Assembly (NCBI RefSeq): GCF_036178145.1
Contig: NZ_CP108067.1
Location: 7,399,001 to 7,463,000, forward strand
Origin: Streptomyces sp. NBC_00273
GTDB lineage: Bacteria; Actinomycetota; Actinomycetes; Streptomycetales; Streptomycetaceae
Length of the DNA: 64,000 nucleotides
Direction: 5' to 3'
A model generated the notes under the pieces. It made no database searches. It was given only the letters and a program-made list of their open reading frames with translations, and was not told where the DNA came from. Position 1 is the first letter of the stretch. Each line of letters begins with the position of its first letter. A program made the translations under genes and the position numbers. Of the stretch, positions 44,638-53,645 are shown piece after piece.

Positions 44638-47600
44638 ATGGCTTCGTTGCCCACCTTGCCCGCTGACACCCAGACCCGGGCCGATGCCCTCCGGGAGGCA
44701 CTCGCGACCCGCGTGGTCGTCGCCGACGGAGCCATGGGAACGATGCTCCAAGCGCAGGACCCCACCATGGAGGACTTCCAGCAGCTCGAAGGCTGCAACG
44801 AGGTCCTCAACATCACCCGCCCCGACATCGTGCGCTCCGTCCACGAGGCGTACTTCTCGGTGGGCGTGGACTGCGTCGAGACCAACACCTTCGGCACGAA
44901 CTACGCGGCGCTCGCCGAGTACGACATCGCCGAACGCAATTTCGAGCTGTCGGAGGCCGGCGCGCGCATCGCCCGCGAGGTCGCCGACGAGTTCACCGCC
45001 TCCACCGGTCAGCAGCGCTGGGTCCTCGGTTCCATGGGCCCCGGCACCAAGCTCCCCACGCTCGGCCACATCACCTACGGCCAGATCCGCGACGCCTACC
45101 AGATCAACGCCGAGGGCCTGCTCTCCGGCGGCGCCGACGCGCTGCTCGTCGAGACCACCCAGGACCTCCTGCAGACGAAGTCCTCGATCATCGGCGCCCG
45201 CCGGGCCATGGAAGCCCTCGGCGTCACCGTCCCGCTGATCTGCTCCGTCACCGTCGAGACCACCGGCACCATGCTCCTCGGCTCGGAGATCGGCGCGGCC
45301 CTGACCGCCCTGGAGCCGCTGGGCATCGACATGATCGGCCTGAACTGCGCCACCGGCCCCGCCGAGATGAGCGAGCACCTGCGCTACCTCGCGCGCAACG
45401 CCCGCATCCCGCTCTCCTGCATGCCCAACGCCGGCCTGCCCGTCCTGACCAAGGAGGGCGCGCACTACCCGCTGACCGCCCCCGAGCTGGCCGACGCCCA
45501 GGAGACGTTCGTCCGCGAGTACGGGCTCTCCCTGGTCGGCGGCTGCTGCGGCACGACCCCCGAGCACCTGCGCCAGGTCGTCGAGCGGGTCCGCGGCGCG
45601 GCCGTCACCGAGCGCACCCCCCAGCCCGAGCCCGGCGCCGCCTCGCTCTACCAGACCGTGCCCTTCCGCCAGGACACCTCGTACATGGCGATCGGCGAGC
45701 GCACCAACGCCAACGGCTCCAAGAAGTTCCGCGAGGCCATGCTGGAGGCCCGCTGGGACGACTGCGTGGAGATGGCGCGCGACCAGATCCGCGAGGGCGC
45801 GCACATGCTCGACCTCTGCGTGGACTACGTGGGCCGCGACGGCGTCGCCGACATGGAGGAGCTCGCCGGCCGCTTCGCCACCGCCTCCACCCTGCCCATC
45901 GTCCTGGACTCCACCGAGGTCCCCGTCATCCGGGCGGGCCTGGAGAAGCTCGGCGGCCGCGCGGTCATCAACTCCGTGAACTACGAGGACGGCGACGGCC
46001 CCGAGTCCCGCTTCGCCAAGGTCACCCGACTGGCCCAGGAGCACGGTGCCGCGCTCATCGCGCTGACCATCGACGAGGAGGGCCAGGCCCGCACCGTCGA
46101 ACACAAGGTCGCCATTGCCGAACGGCTCATCGACGACCTCACGGGCAACTGGGGGATCCGCGAGTCGGACATCCTCATCGACACCCTGACCTTCACGATC
46201 TGCACCGGTCAGGAGGAGTCCCGTAAGGACGGCATCGCCACGATCGAGGCGATCCGCGAGCTCAAGCGGCTCCACCCGGAGGTCCAGACCACCCTCGGCC
46301 TGTCCAACATCTCCTTCGGCCTCAACCCGGCCGCCCGCGTCCTGCTGAACTCGGTCTTCCTCGACGAGTGCGTCAAGGCCGGCCTGGACTCCGCCATCGT
46401 CCACGCCTCCAAGATCCTGCCGATCGCCCGCTTCGACGAGGAGCAGGTCACCACCGCCCTCGACCTGATCTACGACCGGCGCGAGGGCGACTACGACCCG
46501 CTGCAGAAGCTGATGGCCCTCTTCGAGGGCGTCAACACCAAGTCGCTCAAGGCCGGCCGCGCCGAGGAACTCCTCGCCCTGCCGCTGGACGAGCGACTGC
46601 AGCGCCGCATCATCGACGGCGAGAAGAACGGCCTGGAGGCCGACCTCGACGAGGCCCTGGCGACCCGCCCCGCCCTCGACATCGTCAACGACACCCTCCT
46701 GGAGGGCATGAAGGTCGTCGGCGAGCTCTTCGGCTCGGGCCAGATGCAGCTCCCCTTCGTCCTGCAGTCCGCCGAGGTCATGAAGACGGCCGTCGCCTAC
46801 CTCGAACCGCACATGGAGAAGACCGACGACGAGGGCAAGGGCACGATCGTGCTCGCCACCGTCCGCGGCGACGTCCACGACATCGGCAAGAACCTCGTCG
46901 ACATCATCCTCACCAACAACGGCTACAACGTCGTCAACATCGGCATCAAGCAGCCCGTCTCCGCGATCCTCGAAGCCGCACAGGAACACAAGGCCGACGT
47001 CATCGGCATGTCCGGCCTCCTCGTGAAGTCGACCGTGATCATGAAGGAGAACCTGGAGGAGCTGAACCAGCGCAAGCTGGCCGCCGACTACCCGGTGATC
47101 CTCGGCGGCGCCGCCCTCACCCGCGCCTACGTCGAGCAGGACCTCCACGAGATCTACGAGGGCGAGGTCCGCTACGCCCGCGACGCCTTCGAGGGCCTGC
47201 GCCTCATGGACGCCCTCATCGCCGTCAAGCGCGGCGTCCCCGGCGCGACCCTGCCCGAGCTCAAGCAGCGCCGCGTCGCCAAGCGCGACACACCCGTCCT
47301 CCCGGTCGACGAGGCCGAGGAGCCGGGCGGCCGCTCCGACGTCTCGGTCGACAACCCGATCCCCACCCCGCCGTTCTGGGGCACCCGCGTGGTCAAGGGC
47401 ATCCCGCTCAAGGACTACGCCTCCTGGCTCGACGAGGGCGCCCTCTTCAAGGGCCAGTGGGGCCTCAAGCAGGCCCGCGCGGGCGGGGCCACGTACGAGG
47501 AGCTCGTCGAGAGCGAGGGCCGTCCGCGCCTGCGCGGCCTCCTGGACAAGCTGCACACCGAGAACCTGCTCGAAGCCGCGGTCGTCTACGGGTACTTCCC

Positions 47601-48150
47601 CTGCGTCTCCAAGGGCGACGACCTGATCATCCTGGACGAGCAGGGCAACGAGCGGACCCGCTTCACCTTCCCGCGCCAGCGCCGCGGCCGGCGCCTGTGC
47701 CTCGCGGACTTCTTCCGTCCCGAGGAGTCCGGCGAGACCGACGTCGTCGGTCTGCAGGTGGTCACCGTCGGCTCGAAGATCGGCGAGGCCACCGCCAAGC
47801 TGTTCGAGTCGGACTCCTACCGCGAGTACCTGGAGCTGCACGGCCTCTCGGTCCAGCTCGCCGAGGCCATGGCCGAGTACTGGCACGCCCGCGTCCGCGC
47901 CGAGCTCGGATTCGGCGGCGAGGACCCCGCGAAGGTCGAGGACATGTTCGACCTCAAGTACCGCGGTGCCCGCTTCTCGCTCGGCTACGGCGCCTGCCCC
48001 GACCTGGAGGACCGTGCGAAGATCGCCGACCTACTGGAGCCGGAGCGGATCGGCGTCCACCTGTCGGAGGAGTTCCAGCTCCATCCGGAGCAGTCCACCG
48101 ACGCGATCGTGATCCACCACCCCGAAGCGAAGTATTTCAACGCACGCTGA
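44638..48150 (+). CDS. metH: MetH, cobalamin-dependent methionine synthase
   Basis: 1170 aa, full-length MetH. Order: homocysteine-binding domain with zinc Cys ligands in GLNCATGPAEM and GGCCGTTPEH; pterin-binding domain (GERTNANGSKKFREAM at about 360); cobalamin module with the His of DVHDIGKN (residue about 747); C-terminal SAM-dependent reactivation domain with RRLCLADFF, EYWHARVRAELG and YGACPDLEDRAKI. It transfers a methyl group from 5-methyltetrahydrofolate to homocysteine. ATG at 44638 follows AGGGAGC. No B12 riboswitch box was recognised in the leader. A structured intergenic region follows. Confidence 0.97.
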   Translation: MASLPTLPADTQTRADALREALATRVVVADGAMGTMLQAQDPTMEDFQQLEGCNEVLNITRPDIVRSVHEAYFSVGVDCVETNTFGTNYAALAEYDIAERNFELSEAGARIAREVADEFTASTGQQRWVLGSMGPGTKLPTLGHITYGQIRDAYQINAEGLLSGGADALLVETTQDLLQTKSSIIGARRAMEALGVTVPLICSVTVETTGTMLLGSEIGAALTALEPLGIDMIGLNCATGPAEMSEHLRYLARNARIPLSCMPNAGLPVLTKEGAHYPLTAPELADAQETFVREYGLSLVGGCCGTTPEHLRQVVERVRGAAVTERTPQPEPGAASLYQTVPFRQDTSYMAIGERTNANGSKKFREAMLEARWDDCVEMARDQIREGAHMLDLCVDYVGRDGVADMEELAGRFATASTLPIVLDSTEVPVIRAGLEKLGGRAVINSVNYEDGDGPESRFAKVTRLAQEHGAALIALTIDEEGQARTVEHKVAIAERLIDDLTGNWGIRESDILIDTLTFTICTGQEESRKDGIATIEAIRELKRLHPEVQTTLGLSNISFGLNPAARVLLNSVFLDECVKAGLDSAIVHASKILPIARFDEEQVTTALDLIYDRREGDYDPLQKLMALFEGVNTKSLKAGRAEELLALPLDERLQRRIIDGEKNGLEADLDEALATRPALDIVNDTLLEGMKVVGELFGSGQMQLPFVLQSAEVMKTAVAYLEPHMEKTDDEGKGTIVLATVRGDVHDIGKNLVDIILTNNGYNVVNIGIKQPVSAILEAAQEHKADVIGMSGLLVKSTVIMKENLEELNQRKLAADYPVILGGAALTRAYVEQDLHEIYEGEVRYARDAFEGLRLMDALIAVKRGVPGATLPELKQRRVAKRDTPVLPVDEAEEPGGRSDVSVDNPIPTPPFWGTRVVKGIPLKDYASWLDEGALFKGQWGLKQARAGGATYEELVESEGRPRLRGLLDKLHTENLLEAAVVYGYFPCVSKGDDLIILDEQGNERTRFTFPRQRRGRRLCLADFFRPEESGETDVVGLQVVTVGSKIGEATAKLFESDSYREYLELHGLSVQLAEAMAEYWHARVRAELGFGGEDPAKVEDMFDLKYRGARFSLGYGACPDLEDRAKIADLLEPERIGVHLSEEFQLHPEQSTDAIVIHHPEAKYFNAR

Positions 48151-48182
48151 GCTCTGCCGACGTACACTTGTCGGTCCCATAC

Positions 48183-48237
48183 AGGCCGGTCGCCTGTTCC
48201 CCGGGGTGGTATGCCCCGCGGAAGAGGTGACCGGCCT
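48183..48237 (+). terminator. structured element between metH and HAD gene
   Basis: AGGCCGGTC (48183-48191) pairs with GACCGGCCT (48229-48237), with an inner CGGGG/CCCCG hairpin. It may terminate metH transcription or attenuate the downstream gene. Confidence 0.45.
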
Positions 48238-48263
48238 TCTCGTCCCTTCTGAGAGGCATGCGC

Positions 48264-48965
48264 ATGACGAGCACCGTTCCCGCCCCCGTCGCCCGTACGG
48301 CCGACGGTTCTGCCCTGCAGGCGGTGCTGCTCGACATGGACGGCACCCTCGTCGACACCGAGGGCTTCTGGTGGGAGATCGAGGCCGAGGTCTTCCAGGA
48401 GCTCGGCCACCGCCTCGACGAATCCTGGCGCGACGTGGTCGTCGGCGGCCCCATGAGCCGCAGCGCGACCTTCCTGATCGAGTCGACCGGCGCCGCCATC
48501 GGCCTCGCCGAGCTGAGCGTCCTGCTCAACGAGCGCTTCGAGGCACGCATCGCCGACCGGGTGCCGCTGATGCCCGGAGCCGAGCGGCTGCTGGCCGAGC
48601 TCGCCCGGCACAACGTGCCCACCGCCCTCGTCTCCGCCTCCCACCGCCGGGTGATCGACCAGGTCCTGCTCACCCTCGGCCGCGACCGCTTCGCGATGAC
48701 GGTCGCCGGCGACGAGGTGGCCCGTACCAAGCCGCACCCCGATCCGTACCTGTTCGCCGCGCGCTCGCTGGGCGCGCACCCCTCGCGGTGCGCGGTCATC
48801 GAGGACACCCGCACCGGTGTGGCGGCCGCCGAGGCCGCCGGCTGCCGGGTCGTGGCCATCCCCTCGGTCGGCGTGATCGAGCCCGCCCCCGGGCGTACGG
48901 TGGTCCGCTCGCTGGAGGACGTGGACCTGGCGTTCCTGCGCTCGCTCATCGCCCCGTTTAACTGA
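48264..48965 (+). CDS. HAD-family hydrolase (beta-phosphoglucomutase-like)
   Basis: 233 aa. HAD motif I is LLDMDGTLVDTE, motif II includes LVSASHRR and motif III/IV TKPHPDPYLFAA plus VIEDTRTGVAAAEAAG; the cap is helical. Likely a small-molecule phosphatase or mutase. I chose the ATG at 48264 because GAGAGG lies 7 bp upstream; the ATG at 48258 is too close to it. Followed by a 579-bp non-coding gap. Confidence 0.88.
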   Translation: MTSTVPAPVARTADGSALQAVLLDMDGTLVDTEGFWWEIEAEVFQELGHRLDESWRDVVVGGPMSRSATFLIESTGAAIGLAELSVLLNERFEARIADRVPLMPGAERLLAELARHNVPTALVSASHRRVIDQVLLTLGRDRFAMTVAGDEVARTKPHPDPYLFAARSLGAHPSRCAVIEDTRTGVAAAEAAGCRVVAIPSVGVIEPAPGRTVVRSLEDVDLAFLRSLIAPFN

Positions 48966-49012
48966 GAGTGACGCCCCTGCCCTCCCGTCGGGCGCGCACG
49001 ACCCAAGCGGAC

Positions 49013-49048
49013 ACATCGGCATGCACTGGCCTACATCGGTATGCATTG
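49013..49048 (+). repeat. 16-bp direct repeat (candidate binding site)
   Basis: ACATCGGCATGCACTG (49013-49028) and ACATCGGTATGCATTG (49033-49048) match at 14 of 16 positions and start 20 bp apart, i.e. two helical turns. Confidence 0.7.
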
Positions 49049-49171
49049 CGACGCACTGGAGCCCTACGAGCACGCTCCGTGCCGAATGGAACGCTGCTCG
49101 ACCGCGTTACGGCGGAAGGATCTTCCGTGGTAGGCCCCGGAGGCTGAAATTCCATCCCCTCCCGGGTTGTT

Positions 49172-49199
49172 GCGCAGGGTGACCTTGGTCACCCTGCGC
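49172..49199. terminator. hairpin in intergenic region
   Basis: GCGCAGGGTGAC (49172-49183) pairs with GTCACCCTGCGC (49188-49199), a perfect 12-bp stem with a 4-nt loop. Probably a terminator for the HAD gene. Confidence 0.65.
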
Positions 49200-49544
49200 A
49201 CCCTCGGCGGGTCCGCCCCGGGGCCTCCGCGGCTTCCAATGTGTCCACATTGATCAGCCCCTGACCGAATCTGCGCAGCCTGCCTGCCAACAGGCAGTTC
49301 GCTCCGATCACGGTGCGATTACGCCCCAAGTTCCGCCAGTTCCAGCCATCCAGTCCCGGACCACTACTGTCGATGTGGGCACTACGCCGCACCTCAGCCG
49401 GTCCCGACACACACCCCTGTGCCGGGACCGCGTGGACCGATCGTCACTACACCGGCCCGATCGTTCCGCCCCGAACGGGCGACCGACGCGAAGTGCCCTC
49501 TACGCCGCTTTGAACAAGTGCCGGTTACAGGGAGTACTTCCAGC

Positions 49545-51149
49545 ATGAACCGCAAGACCATGGTGCTGACGGCCGCGGCCGGACTGCTCACCCCCGCGCT
49601 GGCCGCCTGCGGCAGCGCGAGCGGCGGAGGAGCAGGATCCGGAGCGATCGTCGTCGGAACCACAGATCGGTTCGAGGCCGCAGACTTCGCTCCCGCCCCC
49701 TTCGACCCGGCCTACGCCTACGACGCCAGCACCTGGAACGTCCTGCGCCAGACCGTCCAGACGCTGATGCACACCCCGCGCGGCGGCGGCCAGCCCGTCC
49801 CCGAAGCAGCCTCCGCCTGCCGCTTCACCGACGCCGGCAACGAGAGCTACCGCTGCACCCTGCGCCCCGATCTGAAGTTCGCCGACGGTGAGCCCCTCAC
49901 CGCCAAGGACGTCAAGTTCTCCATCGACCGCGTCCGCGCCATCAAGGACGAGAACGGCCCCTCCTCGCTGCTCTCCACCCTCGACAACGTCGAGGTCAAG
50001 GGCACCGACACCGTCGTCTTCCACCTGAAGACCCCGGACGCGACCTTCCCGTTCAAGCTCTCCACCCCCGCCGCCGGCATCGTCAGCGAGAAGAACTACG
50101 ACGCCAAGAAGCTCCGCGAGGGCTTCGCCGTGGACGGCTCCGGCCCGTACACGATGAAGGCCGAGGTCAAGGGCAACCAACTGGTCCGCGCCGTCTTCAC
50201 CAAGAACCCGCACTACAAGGGCGACCTCAAGCTGCAGAACGACAAGGTCGAGCTGCGCACCTTCACCGACTCCCCGACCATGGGCAAGGCACTCACCGAC
50301 GGGAAGATCCACATGGTCTCCCGCACCCTGTCGCCCGCCCAGATCACCGAGTTCAGCGCCCAGCCGCCCAAGGGCGTCAAGCTGGTCCCGATGCCCGGCC
50401 TGGAGATCCGCTACCTCGGCTTCAACACCGATGCGCCGGTCGTCAAGGACAAGGCCGTGCGCCAGGCGCTCGCCGCCGCCGTCGACCGCGGCCAGCTCAT
50501 CTCCAAGGTCTACGGCAAGTCCGCCCAGCCGCTCTACTCGCTGGTCCCCACCACCGTGACGGGCCACGTCAACTCCTTCTACAACAAGTACGGCGACGCC
50601 AACACCCCCAAGGCCGCCGCCCTGCTGAAGGAAGCCGGGATCAAGACCCCGGTCAAGCTGACCCTGCACTACACCAGCGACCACTACGGCGACGGCACGG
50701 CCGCCGAGTTCGAGGCCCTCAAGGCCCAGCTCAACTCCACCGGCCTGTTCGACATCACCGTCCAGGGCAGCGAGTGGACGGACTTCCGCCCCGCCCAGAA
50801 GAAGGGCGACCACGCCGCCTACGGGCTCGGCTGGTTCCCCGACTACCCGGACGCCGACAACTTCCTCGCCCCGTTCCTGGAGCAGGACAACTTCTTGGGC
50901 ACGCCGTACGCCAACAGTGCGGTGCGCAGCAGGCTCATCCCCGAATCCCGGCGGGCGGTCGACCGTACGGTCGCCGTCCCCGCGATCACGGAGATGCAGG
51001 ACATCGTCGCCGAGGACGTGCCCGTCCTGCCCCTGTGGCAGGGCAAGCAGTACGTCGCCGCACGCGACGGGATCACCGGAGTGGAGTGGTCGGTCAACGC
51101 CATCTCCGACCTCCAGTTGTGGGAGCTCGGCCGTGGCGTAAGCGGCTGA
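49545..51149 (+). CDS. peptide/solute-binding lipoprotein (SBP_bac_5, paralogue 1)
   Basis: 534 aa. Lipoprotein signal with lipobox LAAC (about residue 20), then a family-5 extracellular binding domain: DVKFSIDRVRAIKDENGP, RQALAAAVDRGQLISKVYG, GWFPDYPDADNFLAP and VLPLWQGKQYV are conserved. Binds peptides or similar molecules outside the cell. ATG at 49545 follows AGGGAGTAC. The next gene is a paralogue 71 bp downstream; no permease or ATPase gene is nearby, so they are orphans that must use a transporter encoded elsewhere. Confidence 0.88.
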   Translation: MNRKTMVLTAAAGLLTPALAACGSASGGGAGSGAIVVGTTDRFEAADFAPAPFDPAYAYDASTWNVLRQTVQTLMHTPRGGGQPVPEAASACRFTDAGNESYRCTLRPDLKFADGEPLTAKDVKFSIDRVRAIKDENGPSSLLSTLDNVEVKGTDTVVFHLKTPDATFPFKLSTPAAGIVSEKNYDAKKLREGFAVDGSGPYTMKAEVKGNQLVRAVFTKNPHYKGDLKLQNDKVELRTFTDSPTMGKALTDGKIHMVSRTLSPAQITEFSAQPPKGVKLVPMPGLEIRYLGFNTDAPVVKDKAVRQALAAAVDRGQLISKVYGKSAQPLYSLVPTTVTGHVNSFYNKYGDANTPKAAALLKEAGIKTPVKLTLHYTSDHYGDGTAAEFEALKAQLNSTGLFDITVQGSEWTDFRPAQKKGDHAAYGLGWFPDYPDADNFLAPFLEQDNFLGTPYANSAVRSRLIPESRRAVDRTVAVPAITEMQDIVAEDVPVLPLWQGKQYVAARDGITGVEWSVNAISDLQLWELGRGVSG

Positions 51150-51220
51150 GCAAGGCAAAGACCGGCAGCGGGTGTCGCGGGCCGGAACAACGAAACAGTT
51201 CGACTGTGAAGGACGTTCGC

Positions 51221-52804
51221 GTGAATCGACGTAACCAGTGGCTGGCGGCCCCGCTCGGCGCAGCCACCGCCGCCGCGCTGCTCAGCGGTTGCGGTTCGAC
51301 CGATGGCTCCAATGCCGGCAGCGGCAAGGGCGTGGTCATGGGCATATCCGACAAGGTGAAGTCCGTCGACCCGGCATCGGGCTACGACCCGGGCTCCTGG
51401 CTGCTGTTCAACAACGTCTTCCAGTCGCTGCTGAGCTTCCCCAAGGGCGGCACCACCCCCGAGCCCGACGCCGCCCAGGCCTGCGGCTTCGAGGGCGGCG
51501 ACAGCAAGCTCTACAAGTGCACCCTGCGCGACGGCCTGAAGTTCAGCAACGGCCACAGCCTCACCTCGAAGGACGTCAAGTTCTCCTTCGAGCGCACCCT
51601 GAAGATCAACGACGCCAACGGCCCGGCCGTGATGCTCGCGTCGATCGCGAGCATCGACGCTCCCGACGACAAGACCGTCATCTTCAAGCTCAAGAACTCC
51701 GACGCCACCTTCCCCAGCAAGATCGCGTCGGGCGCCGGCTCCATCGTCGACCACGCCGAATACCCGGCCGACAAGCTGCGCGGCGACAACAAGGCCGTCG
51801 GCTCCGGCGTCTACAAGCTCGACTCGTTCGGCGAGAAGAGCGCCACCTTCTCCGTCAACGAGTCCTACAGCGGCAAGGCCAAGGCCAAGAACACCGGCGT
51901 CACGCTGAAGTTCTTCAACGGCGACCAGGCCGGCCTCAAGACCGTCCTGGAGAGCGGCGACGTCGACTTCGCCTTCCGCGGCCTCGCCGCCAAGGACATC
52001 GCCGCCCTCGCCTCCAGCAAGACCGGCGACAACAAGGTCGACGTCGTCCAGGGCACCGGCGCCGAAGTCGAGCACATGGTGTTCAACGTCAACGACCCCG
52101 TCGTCGGCAAGCTCCCCGTGCGCAAGGCCATCGCCTACCTCATCGACCGCGAAGCCCTCGTCCGCGACGTGTACGCGGGCACCGCCACCGCGCTCTACTC
52201 CATCGTGCCCACCGGCATCGCCGGCCACACGACCCCGTTCTTCGACCGCTACGGCGGCACCCCGCAGCTCGACAAGGCCAAGGCCGTCCTCAAGGCCGCC
52301 AACATCAACGGCAAGGTCAAGCTGACCCTGTACTCCACCCCGTCCCGCTACGGCCCCTCCACGGACCAGCAGTTCGAGGTCATCGCCAAGCAGCTCAACG
52401 ACAGCGGCCTCTTCGACGCCGACGTCAAGTCCGTCGAGTACGAGCAGTACGAGAAGGACATCCAGGCCGGCAAGTACGGCGTGTACGTGAAGGGCTGGGT
52501 GCCCGACTACCCGGACGCCGACAACTTCACGCAGCCGTTCTTCGGCCCGGACAACGTGCTGAACAACAACTACGACAACAAGGAGATCACCGGGACGATC
52601 ATCCCGTCGACCTCCGCGAAGTCCGACCGCACCGCGGCCAACACCGACTACAACCGCCTCCAGGACATCGTCGCCGAAGAGCTCCCGCTCATCCCGCTCT
52701 GGCAGGGCAAGCAGTACGCCGTCACCCGCCAGAACGTGAGCGGCCTGCAGTGGTCCCTCGACGCCTCGACCGTCTTCCGCTTCTGGGAGATCAGCAAGGG
52801 CTGA
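51221..52804 (+). CDS. peptide/solute-binding lipoprotein (SBP_bac_5, paralogue 2)
   Basis: 527 aa. Signal with lipobox LLSGC, then the same layout as the gene before: DVKFSFERTLKINDANGP, RKAIAYLIDREALVRDVYAG, GWVPDYPDADNFTQPFF and LIPLWQGKQYAV. The two are clear tandem duplicates with diverged centres. GTG at 51221 with AAGGA upstream; a GTG five codons earlier is possible. Two hairpins follow (52817-52839 and 52845-52890). Confidence 0.88.
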   Translation: MNRRNQWLAAPLGAATAAALLSGCGSTDGSNAGSGKGVVMGISDKVKSVDPASGYDPGSWLLFNNVFQSLLSFPKGGTTPEPDAAQACGFEGGDSKLYKCTLRDGLKFSNGHSLTSKDVKFSFERTLKINDANGPAVMLASIASIDAPDDKTVIFKLKNSDATFPSKIASGAGSIVDHAEYPADKLRGDNKAVGSGVYKLDSFGEKSATFSVNESYSGKAKAKNTGVTLKFFNGDQAGLKTVLESGDVDFAFRGLAAKDIAALASSKTGDNKVDVVQGTGAEVEHMVFNVNDPVVGKLPVRKAIAYLIDREALVRDVYAGTATALYSIVPTGIAGHTTPFFDRYGGTPQLDKAKAVLKAANINGKVKLTLYSTPSRYGPSTDQQFEVIAKQLNDSGLFDADVKSVEYEQYEKDIQAGKYGVYVKGWVPDYPDADNFTQPFFGPDNVLNNNYDNKEITGTIIPSTSAKSDRTAANTDYNRLQDIVAEELPLIPLWQGKQYAVTRQNVSGLQWSLDASTVFRFWEISKG

Positions 52805-52816
52805 TGCCACCGGAGC

Positions 52817-52890
52817 CGGGCCCGCCCAGAGCGGGCCCGCCGCCACGCGGAGGGGGCCGTACGTGCACGCACGTACGGCCCCCTCCGCGT
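52817..52890. terminator. double hairpin between SBP and response regulator genes
   Basis: CGGGCCCGC/GCGGGCCCG (52817-52839) is followed by a 20-bp perfect stem (52845-52864 with 52871-52890). It lies between convergent genes and would terminate both. Confidence 0.85.
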
Positions 52891-52909
52891 CGTCCGCGCC
52901 CGGCCGGAC

Positions 52910-53581
52910 CTACTGGGCCCCGGGGCGCACCAGACCGCTCTCGTACGCGTACACCGCCGCCTGGACCCGGTCCCGCAGCCCCAGCTTCGTCAGCACGTGC
53001 CCCACATGCGTCTTGACCGTCGTCTCGCTCACGAACAGATCCGCCGCGATCTCCGCGTTCGACAACCCCCGGGACACCAGCTTCAACACCTCGACCTCAC
53101 GCTCGGTCAGCGTCCCCAACGTGTTCGGAAGACTCGCCTCACCCGACGGAAGATGCCCCGCGTACTTGTCCAGCAGCCGCCGCGTGATACTCGGCGCGAG
53201 CATCGCCTCACCCGCCGCGACCACGCGGATCGCCTGCACCAGTTCGTTCGCCGGCGCATCCTTCAGCAGGAACCCGCTCGCCCCCGCCCGCAGCGCCTCC
53301 ACCACGTACTCGTCCAGATCGAACGTGGTCAGCACCAGCACCTTCGCCGGCCCGTCGCGCTCCGGACCCGTGATCTGCCGGGTCGCCTCCACCCCGTCCA
53401 TCCGCGGCATCCGGATGTCCATCAGCACCACATCGGGCTGCAGCGCCCGCACCTGGTCCAGCGCCTGCAGACCGTCCCCGGCCTCACCGACCACCGCCAA
53501 GTCCTCCTCCGCCTCCAGGATCATCCGGAAGCCGGTGCGCAGCAGCGGCTGGTCGTCGACCAGAAGGACGCGGATCGCCAC
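52910..53581 (-). CDS. NarL/LuxR-type response regulator
   Basis: 223 aa. Receiver domain (1-120): DDQPLLR, phosphoacceptor Asp in VVLMDIRMPRMDG, Thr in LTTFD and Lys in GFLLKD. C-terminal LuxR HTH (about 155-215): LTEREVEVLKLVSRGLSNAEIA. It would regulate transcription upon phosphorylation. No histidine kinase gene is adjacent, so the partner is elsewhere. GTG at 53581. The start is not preceded by an obvious ribosome site. Confidence 0.9.
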   Translation of the reverse strand: MAIRVLLVDDQPLLRTGFRMILEAEEDLAVVGEAGDGLQALDQVRALQPDVVLMDIRMPRMDGVEATRQITGPERDGPAKVLVLTTFDLDEYVVEALRAGASGFLLKDAPANELVQAIRVVAAGEAMLAPSITRRLLDKYAGHLPSGEASLPNTLGTLTEREVEVLKLVSRGLSNAEIAADLFVSETTVKTHVGHVLTKLGLRDRVQAAVYAYESGLVRPGAQ

Positions 53582-53645
53582 GGGGTCTACCTCGTATTCG
53601 TCGGACGGCTACGGCGGGCCCGTCCATTCTGCCCTGACACCAAGA

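Larger units (their letters stand above)
48966..49544. other. 579-bp intergenic region with repeats and hairpin
   Basis: No convincing gene. It contains a 16-mer direct repeat at 49013-49048, a perfect 12-bp hairpin at 49172-49199 and the leader of the binding-protein gene. Confidence 0.6.

Noticed and set aside
44563..47886. Long open frame opposite metH
   Set aside because: It is the antisense shadow of a well-supported MetH gene; high GC makes such frames common. It is Gly/Val/Asp rich without any domain.
48966..49544. Small genes in the intergenic region
   Set aside because: Candidate frames of 65-75 codons lack ribosome sites and are not like proteins; they cross the hairpin and repeats.
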